Source of the DNA: Citrifermentans bemidjiense Bem
Lineage (GTDB): Bacteria; Desulfobacterota; Desulfuromonadia; Geobacterales; Geobacteraceae
Assembly: GCF_000020725.1 (NCBI RefSeq)
Contig: NC_011146.1
Coordinates: 1,239,501 to 1,303,500, forward strand
Reading direction: 5' to 3'
DNA: 64,000 nucleotides
Below, in pieces: positions 25,236 to 32,674 of the stretch. The translations under genes were made by a program, and so were the position numbers. The notes under the pieces are model-generated. The model ran no database searches, was not told the origin of the DNA, and saw only the letters and a list, made by a program, of their open reading frames with translations. Position 1 is the first letter of the stretch, and every line of letters starts with the position of its first letter.

Positions 25236-26216
25236 ATGCCGATGGCTGCAAATCCGTTGGGAGGAGGAAGCTTTGGCGAGGCGCTGGCGAAGCACGGCCT
25301 GCAGTTGACCCGCGAGGAGACCCGCGTGCTGCAGGTGAATGTGGGACTTGCCTGCGACCTAAGCTGCCGCCACTGCCATCTGGAGGCGGGGCCGCAGCGG
25401 GTCGAGATGATGGACCGAGACACCATGGACGCGGTGATCGACTGTGCCCGCCGCTTCCGGTTCCAGAGTATTGACCTGACCGGCGGAGCTCCTGAGCTGG
25501 TCCCGGACCTCGACCGCCTGGTCCGCTCGCTCGCCCCGCTTACCGACCGGCTCATGGTCCGGACCAACCTGGTGGCGCTGAATAGCGGAGAGGGATCTGC
25601 CTTGTGTGAGCTCTACCGCGAACTCGGCGTAGCTTTGGTGGCTTCCCTGCCGGCCAGTAACGCCGCGCAGACCGAGGCGCAGCGCGGTGAAGGGGTCTGG
25701 GGGCGGAGCGTCGACGCCCTGAAGAGGCTGAACACGCTGGGTTACGGGATGCCGGATAGCCCACTTAGGCTCGACCTGGTCTCAAACCCTTCCGGGGCCT
25801 TTCTTCCTCCCCCCCAGCAGCAGGCCGAGCAGAAGTTCAGAAGCGACCTTTCCCGCAGGCACGGCATCAGCTTCAACTCCCTTTACACCTTCGCCAACGT
25901 GCCGCTGGGGCGATTCCGCTCTTTTCTTGAGCGTTCAGGGAATCTGGAGGGTTACCTGGCGCAGCTTGCCGACGGTTTCAACCCCTGCAGCGTCGCCGGG
26001 CTCATGTGCCGCTACCAGCTCTCCGTCGACTGGCGCGGCAGGCTTTTCGATTGTGATTTCCATCTGGCGCAGGGGGGGTGGTACGGGGGGGAGGAGACCC
26101 ATATCTCGACGCTCGCCGAGCTGCCGGCGCCGGGGACGATGATCCCGACCGCCGACCATTGTTTCGCCTGCACCGTAGGCGCCGGCTTCACCTGAGGGGG
26201 GAATATCGTGGCCTAG
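25236..26216 (+). CDS. arsS: Arsenosugar biosynthesis radical SAM (seleno)protein ArsS
   Basis: The radical SAM cluster motif is C-x3-C-x2-C in ACDLSCRHCHLEAGP. The C-terminal part has the ArsS signature cysteines (NPCSVAGLMCRYQ, DCDFHLAQGG, HCFACTVGAG). The frame reaches TGA at 26193-26195, exactly where relatives have the conserved Cys of a GAGSSCGG-like tail; read as Sec the product ends GAGFT-U-GGNIVA before TAG at 26214-26216. A SECIS-like hairpin follows the TGA. I therefore annotate 326 residues including Sec. Known members make the 5'-deoxyadenosine-derived arsenosugar from methylated arsenic. The ATG at 26236-equivalent choice is 25236 (aggagagggg upstream); 25242 is possible. Confidence 0.85.
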
Positions 26217-26231
26217 TTAGGCCGCTTCCCC
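26196..26231 (+). promoter_or_regulatory. Bacterial SECIS-like hairpin after the ArsS UGA
   Basis: Directly after TGA (26193-26195) the RNA can fold as GGGGAA (26198-26203) with TTCCCC (26226-26231), a 4-base bulge, then GTGGCCT (26208-26214) with AGGCCGC (26219-26225), closing the tetraloop AGTT. The loop G in second position and a distance of about 20 bases from the UGA fit the bacterial SECIS rule for SelB binding. The hairpin overlaps the 3' end of the convergent gene at 26213. Confidence 0.7.
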
Positions 26232-26755
26232 GGCTCCTTGGATAATAGCGACGGCTTCCTGGCCGGCCGGAACCGTTTTCCCCGATACTTTTCCCTCTCC
26301 TCCCAGTAGCGCCGGTACTCCTGGTTTCTGAGTTCCCTCATAGTGGCCAAGTCGTATTTCACTAGCTGCGCGGGAACCTCCCCCTTCCGGACCATCCCCC
26401 AGGGGCCGTCGTAGGAGCTGGAGTGGTACCAGCCTCCCTGGCGCCACAGGTAGTATCCCTGGGGCAGGTAGAACAAGTCCTGCGGCACCCCCACCGCGAC
26501 CCCGACCCCCAGCCGCTCCGGAAACAGGAACTCCGGCGCAGGCTTCGCCGCCGGCTTCACCGGCTGCGGCTGCTTTACCCCCTCTGCATCCCTGCGGCCG
26601 TTTACCTGCGGCTCCGGCTGGCGGGGCTCGGTGTAGCGCCGGTGGTATTCCTCGTACATCTGGTAAGGGTAATAGGTATAGAAGGCCCCCCGGGCCGGGC
26701 CGCTGCTGGAGAGAACCAGCAAGGCGGCGACTACTGTGCATCCATGTCTGTTCAT
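26213..26755 (-). CDS. Exported hypothetical protein with a YxxWRxGxW-type core
   Basis: The product is about 180 residues with a signal peptide ending near ARG-AFYTY. A Pro/Gln/Lys-rich linker precedes a small domain with LPQGYYLWRQGGWYHSSSYD, which resembles the short tryptophan-rich repeats of periplasmic proteins in delta-proteobacteria. The tail is very basic (YRRYWEEREKYRGKRFRPAR). No function is known to me. The start is ATG 26755; a GTG two codons upstream is equally possible. Its stop overlaps that of arsS on the other strand, so there is no terminator between them. Confidence 0.6.
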   Translation of the reverse strand: MNRHGCTVVAALLVLSSSGPARGAFYTYYPYQMYEEYHRRYTEPRQPEPQVNGRRDAEGVKQPQPVKPAAKPAPEFLFPERLGVGVAVGVPQDLFYLPQGYYLWRQGGWYHSSSYDGPWGMVRKGEVPAQLVKYDLATMRELRNQEYRRYWEEREKYRGKRFRPARKPSLLSKEPGKRPN

Positions 26756-26993
26756 AGGCACCCCCGTACGAAACCTCTCAGGATGTGAGACATCCGAGGT
26801 TGACGCTCCTTTCTGCTTCCAGCTGCATCCGCGGCCCCTTTTTTATGGTCGATTAGAAAACACCAATTTATTCTCTTGGGCCGCGATTAAAAGTCAAGCG
26901 CGATTTTTCATTGGGAGATGGCTGGCTTCTGATATATAGTGTCCGCTGTCAGGCGTAAGATCCTGCAGTAACAAGGGGTTGAAGGGGGATACG

Positions 26994-27188
26994 GTGGCAG
27001 GCAAACCATGGGTGGACAAGGATCAATGCATAAGCTGCGGTATCTGCATCGGCAACCTGCCGCAGGTATTCCGCTTCGACTCGCACGGCAAGTCAGAGTG
27101 CTACGACCCGGAAGGAGCGGATACCGAGACCATCCAGTCGCAGGCCGTGGAGCTCTGCCCGGTCTCCTGCATCGTGTGGGTGGAATGA
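26994..27188 (+). CDS. Single [4Fe-4S] ferredoxin
   Basis: I take GTG 26994 (aggggg 5 bases upstream) as start, giving 64 residues. The cluster ligands are CISCGIC near residue 12 and the distal CPVSC near the end, the pattern of small single-cluster ferredoxins such as those of Desulfovibrio and Thermotoga. It is a soluble low-potential electron carrier. It runs directly into the histidine kinase gene. The link between the two genes is unclear; redox input to the kinase is one possibility. Confidence 0.87.
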   Translation: MAGKPWVDKDQCISCGICIGNLPQVFRFDSHGKSECYDPEGADTETIQSQAVELCPVSCIVWVE

Positions 27189-27199
27189 CGGGGAGCGCC

Positions 27200-28294
27200 A
27201 TGAAGAGAACTGACCTTGCCCGAGGTACGGTGCTCGTTGCCTGCGTCATAGGGATCAGCCTTTTGCATTACCTCACCCCGCTGCGGCTTGCCATGCTGCA
27301 CGACATCTTCCAGCGCCTCTACTACATTCCCATCATCCTCGCCGCCTACTGGTTCGGCTTTCGCGGCGGCATCGGCTGCGCCCTGCTGGTCACCTTCTGT
27401 TACGCCCCGCACATCCTGTTCCAGTGGGGGGGGCACATCGCCATGGAAATGGAGAAGTACCTCGAGGTGATCCTCTACAACGTGGTAGGGGGGATCACCG
27501 GGATGCTCTCGCAGCAGGAACGGTCCCGCAGGGAGCAGCTTGAGGAGACGGCGAAGGGGCTGGAAGATTCCTACCGGCAGTTGAGGACCCAGTCCGAACT
27601 CATCATCAGGATTGAGGAGCAGTTGCGCCGGGCGGAGCGCCTGTCGGCTCTTGGTGAGCTTTCCGCCATCCTGGCCCACGAGATACGCAACCCGCTGGCC
27701 TCGATACGCGGTACCGCCGAGATCCTCAGGGAGGATGGGGCGGCCGCCAACCGCGACGAGTTCCTGGGGATACTGGTGAAGGAATCTGACCGCCTGAACC
27801 ACGTGGTGGAGGATTTCCTGCGCATGGCGCGCTCCGAGCCGGCGATCAAGAAAGAGTGCGACATCAACTACGAGCTTGCCAACATGGTAACGCTCCTCTC
27901 TGCCCAGGCCCGAGGCGAGGAGGTGGAACTGCGGTTTACTCCCGGGGAGGTTCCGACGCTTTCCGCCGATCCGGAAAAGCTGCGCCAAGCATTCATGAAC
28001 GTCATCCTCAACGGGATCCAGGCTTCCGCTCCAGGGGGGCGGGTCCTGGTGACGACGAGCTACGACCGCCAAAGTCGCAGCATCGAGATCCGCTTCAGCG
28101 ACAACGGCCCCGGCATCGCGCGCGAGGCGATCGGCAAGATCTTCGAACCCTTCTTCACCACCAAGGGAAGCGGCACCGGCCTCGGGCTCTCCATCACCAA
28201 AAAGATACTGGAGGGACACGGCGGGACGCTGGAAGTGGAAAGCACGCCGGGCGAGGGGGCCTGCTTCCGGGCCCGGCTGCCGACGGAAACCTAA
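27200..28294 (+). CDS. Membrane-bound sensor histidine kinase
   Basis: The start is ATG 27200 (ggggag 4 bases upstream); ATG 27185, overlapping the ferredoxin stop as ATGA, is an alternative. The protein has several N-terminal membrane segments (about residues 5-95), a coiled-coil linker, the H-box LAHEIRNPLASIRGT with the phosphorylated His, and the ATPase motifs FMNVILNGIQAS, FSDNGPGI and TTKGSGTGLGLS. The N-box has Gly in place of the usual Ala. There is no periplasmic sensor domain of note and no response regulator nearby, so it is an orphan kinase that probably senses in the membrane or through redox. Confidence 0.9.
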   Translation: MKRTDLARGTVLVACVIGISLLHYLTPLRLAMLHDIFQRLYYIPIILAAYWFGFRGGIGCALLVTFCYAPHILFQWGGHIAMEMEKYLEVILYNVVGGITGMLSQQERSRREQLEETAKGLEDSYRQLRTQSELIIRIEEQLRRAERLSALGELSAILAHEIRNPLASIRGTAEILREDGAAANRDEFLGILVKESDRLNHVVEDFLRMARSEPAIKKECDINYELANMVTLLSAQARGEEVELRFTPGEVPTLSADPEKLRQAFMNVILNGIQASAPGGRVLVTTSYDRQSRSIEIRFSDNGPGIAREAIGKIFEPFFTTKGSGTGLGLSITKKILEGHGGTLEVESTPGEGACFRARLPTET

Positions 28295-28413
28295 GTGGCG
28301 GGCTGTGGAAAATTCTACGGGGTTGTTGGATATTCTACAGGCTGCGCCGTCAGCTGCCGACGAGGCCGCTAGCGCCGCTAATGATACCTTGCAGTTGCGA
28401 TCCGCACCTAGGG

Positions 28414-28429
28414 TGGCACGCTCCTTGTA
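28414..28429 (+). promoter_or_regulatory. Sigma-54 (-24/-12) promoter candidate
   Basis: TGGCACG-ctcc-TTGTA has a perfect -24 element and exact spacing; the -12 element has GT instead of GC. It lies about 65 bases before the HMA-domain gene. The rest of the 200-base gap after the kinase gene has a small hairpin (gcaccctttcgggtgc) and no gene. Confidence 0.45.
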
Positions 28430-28493
28430 TTTGCCTTGACCGTTCACTGTGGTCACGCACCCTTTCGGGTGCCCGGGCGAATGGAGCAATCGC

Positions 28494-28910
28494 ATGAAAA
28501 ACATAAAGTTCACAGCCGTCAACTGCTCGCTGGTTGTTGCCGTGGTGGTCATCCTCGTTGTCTCGGCCTTTTACGTGCGGGTTGGCGCGACCGCCGACCA
28601 GGTGGTGGTGCTGCGCACCTCCGGGATGACCTGCAGCAGTTGCGTCAGCAAGATAACCAAAGTGCTGCAGTCCCAGCGCGGAGTGGCCGCCACCGAGATC
28701 GATCTGGCCGGCGGGCTGGTCCTCGCCGGTTACGATTCCAAGCAGGTGGCGCCCGATAGTTTGGCGCGGACCGTCGCCGCAGCGGGGTTCAAATCCGAGG
28801 TCGCACAGGTGCTGACCCCTCAACAGTTCAAGTCGATTGTTGGGCGGGACCTGGGGGGGCAGGCCGCGGGAGGCTGCTGCGGTCCGCGCGGTTGCGGCAG
28901 CGCTCAGTGA
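28494..28910 (+). CDS. Exported heavy-metal-associated (HMA) domain protein
   Basis: The 138-residue protein has an N-terminal membrane segment or signal (VVAVVVILVVSAFYVRVGA), then an HMA domain with the metal-binding GMTCSSC at about residues 43-49 and the ferredoxin-like ending VAPDSLARTVAAAGFKSEV. The tail GGCCGPRGCGSAQ adds three cysteines. It should bind Cu(I), Zn or another soft metal on the periplasmic side. The next gene encodes a DUF2318 protein, so the pair probably works in metal uptake or in delivery for metalloprotein assembly. Confidence 0.82.
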   Translation: MKNIKFTAVNCSLVVAVVVILVVSAFYVRVGATADQVVVLRTSGMTCSSCVSKITKVLQSQRGVAATEIDLAGGLVLAGYDSKQVAPDSLARTVAAAGFKSEVAQVLTPQQFKSIVGRDLGGQAAGGCCGPRGCGSAQ

Positions 28911-28996
28911 TCCGCCGGTAGCTACTTTTGGTAGAGCCTTGCTGAGAGTGCTTCAGCACAAAAGCCCCGGCTCGACCGGGTGAAAAGGAGTAATTC

Positions 28997-29470
28997 ATGG
29001 TTTGTAAATGCAGAACAGGCCTCAAGTACCTCTTGCTCGTATCCCTGTCGCTGCTCCTGGCGGCCACGGTTGCCTTCGCCTTCAACCTCCCCGGAATGGG
29101 GAAATACGACAAGGTGAAGCCGGTAAACGGCAGCGTAACCATCCCGGTATCCAAGGTAAGCGACGGCAAGGCCCATTTTTTCAAGATCGTAGAAGGAGGG
29201 AAGGAGATCAACTTCTTCGTAGTGAAGGGGAGCGACGGAATACTCCACACCGCCTTTGACGCCTGCGACGTCTGCTATCGCGAGAAAAAAGGGTATGAGC
29301 AACTTGGGGACAAGATGGTCTGCAAGAACTGCGGCATGAAGTTCGCGTCGGTACGCATCGGCGCGGCCAGCAGCGGCGGTTGCAACCCATCCCATCTCCC
29401 GGCGAAGATAGACGCGGCCAACGTCAGCATCACGGTTGACGACCTCAAGGCCGGGGCCCGCTTCTTCTAA
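28997..29470 (+). CDS. DUF2318 exported metal-binding protein
   Basis: The 157-residue protein has a signal peptide (LLLVSLSLLLAATVAFA) and the DUF2318 motifs: AHFFKIVEGGKEINFFVVKG, FDACDVCYREKKGYEQ, MVCKNCGMKF and GGCNPSHLP. The paired cysteines (CDVC and CKNC) are expected to bind Fe or Cu; relatives include FtrD-type iron-transport proteins. Its partner is the HMA protein 86 bases upstream. The leader between them has a TGCTGA/TCAGCA hairpin but no riboswitch core that I recognise. A large imperfect GC-rich hairpin at about 29490-29540 may end this transcript. Confidence 0.85.
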   Translation: MVCKCRTGLKYLLLVSLSLLLAATVAFAFNLPGMGKYDKVKPVNGSVTIPVSKVSDGKAHFFKIVEGGKEINFFVVKGSDGILHTAFDACDVCYREKKGYEQLGDKMVCKNCGMKFASVRIGAASSGGCNPSHLPAKIDAANVSITVDDLKAGARFF

Positions 29471-29598
29471 GAGCCTTCCACATGCTTGGCAATTGCCCCC
29501 TCCGCTCCGGCCACCGCCGGTTGGGGGGGAGCAATTACCTCCCCACCCGCCATCCTTTCCCCTCCTTTGCGCCGTCGGCATCCCTTTCGAGGCATTTC

Positions 29599-29628
29599 TT
29601 GACACCCGTCCTTCCCGCGGTGTATTAA
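29599..29628 (+). promoter_or_regulatory. Sigma-70-type promoter
   Basis: TTGACA (29599-29604) and TATTAA (29623-29628) are spaced by 18 bases, 30 bases before the start of the gene at 29659. Confidence 0.6.
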
Positions 29629-29658
29629 ACATAGGCGAGCAGCACCAGGGGAGAATCG

Positions 29659-30288
29659 ATGACCAAGGACAAAGACGAACGCAAGAGGTCTCACCTCAAG
29701 CTCGTAGTGAACAACCAGGAGATCAGGAGCGCCAGACCTTCCGCTGCCGAGCAGGAATTCGTGCCGCTGGAGGAACTGATCGCCAATCGCGACCTGTTCC
29801 GGCCCGCTTTCTACCGCGGTATGGGGAGACTGCAGACCAAGGGATACCAGACATTGGAGCGTTTCCTGGCCGGAAGGGGTGCGCCCTACGGGATCGATCC
29901 CATCCACGGCAAGGTACTGGTGCTTCCCGCCGGCAACGTTTCCCCTGAATCACTGGAGTTCGGTTCGCCGCAGGACGAGCTGCTGCTCAGCATCTCAGAG
30001 GATGCGGGCGGTTCCGGCCTTTGCTTTTCCCTGGAAATGATCCTCCCTTACTTCAGTGAGGACGACGCGGTCATGGAAGAGGCGCTTTTGTTCGCGCCGG
30101 TCCTGCAGTACGGCGCGCTGTTCCTCGAGGAAAACCCCCACGACGGCATGCTGGACCTGATCTACCGGCTGGCCGTTCCGCTGTTCCCCCCCCTTCTCAC
30201 CACTCGCCTCGCCGAGAGGATGTTCTCCATATTCTCCTTTGAACTGAAGGAAACCTTCCTGGCGCTTTCCGACTATCCGGAGGGATAA
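29659..30288 (+). CDS. Hypothetical cytoplasmic protein
   Basis: I do not recognise a family. The 209-residue product has a charged N-terminus (MTKDKDERKRSHLKLVVNNQ), no signal or membrane segment, and an acidic, hydrophobic helical C-terminal half (LLFAPVLQYGALFLEENPHD, LIYRLAVPLFPPLLTTRLAE). It has its own good promoter (29599-29628) and looks like a single-gene unit. A decayed copy of its last 22 codons lies 115 bases downstream at 30403. Confidence 0.6.
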   Translation: MTKDKDERKRSHLKLVVNNQEIRSARPSAAEQEFVPLEELIANRDLFRPAFYRGMGRLQTKGYQTLERFLAGRGAPYGIDPIHGKVLVLPAGNVSPESLEFGSPQDELLLSISEDAGGSGLCFSLEMILPYFSEDDAVMEEALLFAPVLQYGALFLEENPHDGMLDLIYRLAVPLFPPLLTTRLAERMFSIFSFELKETFLALSDYPEG

Positions 30289-30402
30289 CGCACAGCCCTC
30301 CTCGCCTCGCACGTCCATCCACACCCCTCGCCATGTTTCCGCCAGAACGGTGGAAGATCTCTTTCCGTATTCAGTCGGGGGGAGTACCTTCACCTTGCGT
30401 GT

Positions 30403-30471
30403 ATGTTCTCCATCTTCTCCTTCTGACTTAAGGACACCTTCCTCGCCCTTTCCGAATGGCCGGGGAAGTGA
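30403..30471 (+). pseudogene. Degenerate duplicate of the 3' end of the 29659 gene
   Basis: These bases align without gaps to 30220-30288, the last codons of the preceding gene (ATGTTCTCCAT...), at roughly 80% identity. The frame is now interrupted by TGA within FSF-TGA. The 422-base stretch 30289-30710 holds this remnant and no other gene I can support. Confidence 0.65.
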
Positions 30472-30710
30472 TTTTACTTCTGCTGTTCTAGTTCTGCTCA
30501 CCCCTCCTGTTCGAATTTTTCTTCAGTTAAACCGGTGCTTTCCATTGAATGCTCGTCCAGGTGTTCAATTGTTGATGTACTGCCGCTCCCGGGGGATAGC
30601 ACGCCAATCGACGGTAAATCAGGCGGTTATGCTGAGGCATGTCTTGGCACGCCCGTTGCTGAACTCCAGAGCATGCAACAACGAAGTGAAATTTGAGTTG
30701 GAGGGTAACT

Positions 30711-31007
30711 ATGAAAGGACTGTGCAGGCTCTTCCTAGCGATATTTCTTTTATTGACTTCTATTCAACCGGTTCTGGCTGATTTCGATTCTGCCTTGAAC
30801 GCCTTCCGTCAGCAGCGCTATGCCGAGGCAGCCGCAGAATTCAAAAAGTGTGATAGCGCGAAAGCCAACTTTTACCTTAGTCTTATGTACGGAATGGGGT
30901 GGGGGGTAGCTCAAAATAAAGAAGAGTCGGTGGGCTTTTTACGCCGTGCAAAAAAGTTGGAACTGTTGGAGACGAACCAGTTAGCGTTAGTGACTAGTGA
31001 TAAATGA
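30711..31007 (+). CDS. Short exported Sel1-type repeat protein
   Basis: The start is ATG 30711 with ggagggt upstream. The 98-residue product has a signal peptide ending at PVLA-DFDSALNAF and then one TPR/Sel1-like unit (ANFYLSLMYGMGWGVAQNKEESVGFLRRA). Its mature N-terminus has the same plan as the larger Sel1 proteins at 40061 and 40870 (ADFxxAxxAFxxxxYxxA), but it stops after one repeat, so it is either a truncated family member or a minimal one. Such repeats mediate protein contacts in the periplasm. Confidence 0.7.
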   Translation: MKGLCRLFLAIFLLLTSIQPVLADFDSALNAFRQQRYAEAAAEFKKCDSAKANFYLSLMYGMGWGVAQNKEESVGFLRRAKKLELLETNQLALVTSDK

Positions 31008-31549
31008 AAGGAATAGGCTTCTTAGGTTATCGGGTCATCTATATGCCGCTCGGCGGCCGAAGGGCTGTCAAATAGGCCGGTTTGAGGGACTCTACCGGTG
31101 GCTGCACCGGAATGGGAAGATGGCGGGGGGAACCCCGCCTCCTACCCGCTCAGTCTGCATGTGTCCCAACATAGCTCCTGCCCCGCCTGCATCCGGGCTT
31201 CAACATCTTCCCTACTGAACCTTCCCTTTACCCTATCGGGATAACAGGACGGATTCAATAAGGCTCTCACCATTAAAAGCCCTAACAAACAAGCTCAGTA
31301 GTCGGTTGCGCTCTAATTAAATTTTTTATTGCTAATGTTTTAAAATTAATTTATAAAATTCCAAATGTTTTTTGACACCTAAGTGCGGCTATGGTATAGG
31401 CTGACTAGCTTTTTTTATCTTGGGTGCATCAACGTTACAGTCAGTAAGTGACGTAGTGGTATAGTGGAACTCCTGTTTCAAGTGTGCGACAGGGTGAACT
31501 GTTCGCCTAAAAATGAACAAATATCGTTGATATGCAAAGGAGTGACATC
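31008..31549. other. 542-base intergenic leader, AT-rich in its centre
   Basis: I see no gene here. About 31310-31375 is markedly AT-rich against the high-GC background and lies directly before the promoter at 31372. The transcribed leader (about 31405-31549) contains two palindromes, GGTGAAC-t-GTTCGCC at 31493-31507 and ATATC-gtt-GATAT at 31521-31533, which may be operators or RNA hairpins. No known riboswitch core was recognised. Confidence 0.5.
31372..31400 (+). promoter_or_regulatory. Sigma-70-type promoter of the CxxxxCH cytochrome gene
   Basis: TTGACA (31372-31377) and TATAGG (31395-31400) are spaced by 17 bases. The AT-rich stretch directly upstream could act as an UP element. The 5' leader of the cytochrome gene would be about 145 bases. 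Confidence 0.65.
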
Positions 31550-32524
31550 ATGTCCGTCAGGCGTCTTCACTTGGGGCTTGTTTTTGGCACTTTTGCTTTG
31601 CCTGTGCTACTGGTCGCTGGATGCAACCAGGATACTTCATCTTCTGCCGGACCGGCTGACGGTCAATCTGCAACCACGTTAGGCAAAGTGACCACCAGGG
31701 TGGCCACAAGCGCTGAAGTGAGCGCCCTTCCCGCCCGCGGGAAACAGAAGCTTTCCGCTTCTCCCGCCGTAGCTGTTTTCGGGATGATTTACATCGAGGC
31801 CAACACAGGCAAGGAATACATCTTTGATGGCAATTCCTGGGTTCCACACGACAATACCGTGGACAGTTTCTATGCCGCGCGCAAGGCGGAAAGCGCTGCA
31901 AAGACTGGTGCGAAAACCACGGCATCCATGGTCCAGTCTGACGTTTACACCGATGGAGACCCTGCCGCCACCCCTTCCGGTGCCCACGGAGGTCCCGGCT
32001 CAACTCCTGCTGGACATTACGCCTATGGGTGCGCGGTCTGCCACAAGGTTGGCGGGCGTGTGTCCTTTTTAAAAACCGGTCCGGCATATGCGTCTGGGCT
32101 CGCGGCTCCCACCTACAACACTACCACTCAGACCTGTTCCAATGTGGCGTGTCACGTCGTGAGCGGCTCGTTTAGTTACTACACCTACGATTGGGGGCTC
32201 GACACTACGGTCCTGACAACGATTACCTACGGTAGCTCGACGCCCCGCCCCACGGCGTCGTGGTTTTCCACCGGGGCTGCCGGATGCACCGCCTGCCACG
32301 ATGATCCGCCTCGCAACGGTTCTACCGGAAGCAACGTCTGGCATAGCGGCAACCATGGCGGCCAAGGGCCAACCGGTGCGCTCAACCAATGCCAGCTCTG
32401 CCACCCTGATGCTTCCAGCCCCGGGAACGGCATCGGTGACACCATTACCAACAAGGCTTTGCACGCAAACGGGACGGCCAATGTGTCTGCTGTCTTCACA
32501 TCTGCCTGCTACGGCTGTCATTGA
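31550..32524 (+). CDS. CxxxxCH/CxxCH-domain multiheme lipoprotein cytochrome
   Basis: I start at ATG 31550 (aaaggagtgac upstream). The 324-residue product has a lipobox (LLVAGC) and hence a probable outer-membrane lipid anchor. Residues about 75-105 (VFGMIYIEANTGKEYIFDGN and SWVPHD) resemble short tail-fibre-like beta modules. The heme part has CAVCH, the unusual CSNVACH (CX4CH), CTACH, CQLCH and the terminal CYGCH. This is the Geobacter CxxxxCH/CxxCH family, thought to be surface electron-transfer proteins. The next gene is a tandem paralogue. Confidence 0.85.
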   Translation: MSVRRLHLGLVFGTFALPVLLVAGCNQDTSSSAGPADGQSATTLGKVTTRVATSAEVSALPARGKQKLSASPAVAVFGMIYIEANTGKEYIFDGNSWVPHDNTVDSFYAARKAESAAKTGAKTTASMVQSDVYTDGDPAATPSGAHGGPGSTPAGHYAYGCAVCHKVGGRVSFLKTGPAYASGLAAPTYNTTTQTCSNVACHVVSGSFSYYTYDWGLDTTVLTTITYGSSTPRPTASWFSTGAAGCTACHDDPPRNGSTGSNVWHSGNHGGQGPTGALNQCQLCHPDASSPGNGIGDTITNKALHANGTANVSAVFTSACYGCH

Positions 32525-32674
32525 GATTGCTTTGATCACAACGACAGGTGAACTTGGAATTGATCGCGGAACAACTGCCGTGGATCTGTAGTAGGACCTG
32601 CTTGGAGTGCAATGAGGGGCGATCCCTCGACGTGGCAGCCGTATCCTGCAGAATTCTCTGCAAAAGGAGGACTC

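Noticed and set aside
27101-28552. A 483-codon minus-strand frame over the histidine kinase
   Set aside because: The sense frame has all kinase boxes; the antisense has no motif or start signal.
28918-28985. Possible second riboswitch before the DUF2318 gene
   Set aside because: It has a TGCTGA/TCAGCA hairpin and a CCCGG/CCGGG pair but lacks the GEMM core and any other known conserved loop.
31440-31505. A tRNA-like stretch (gtggtatagtgg)
   Set aside because: No acceptor stem, anticodon arm or T-loop can be formed around it.
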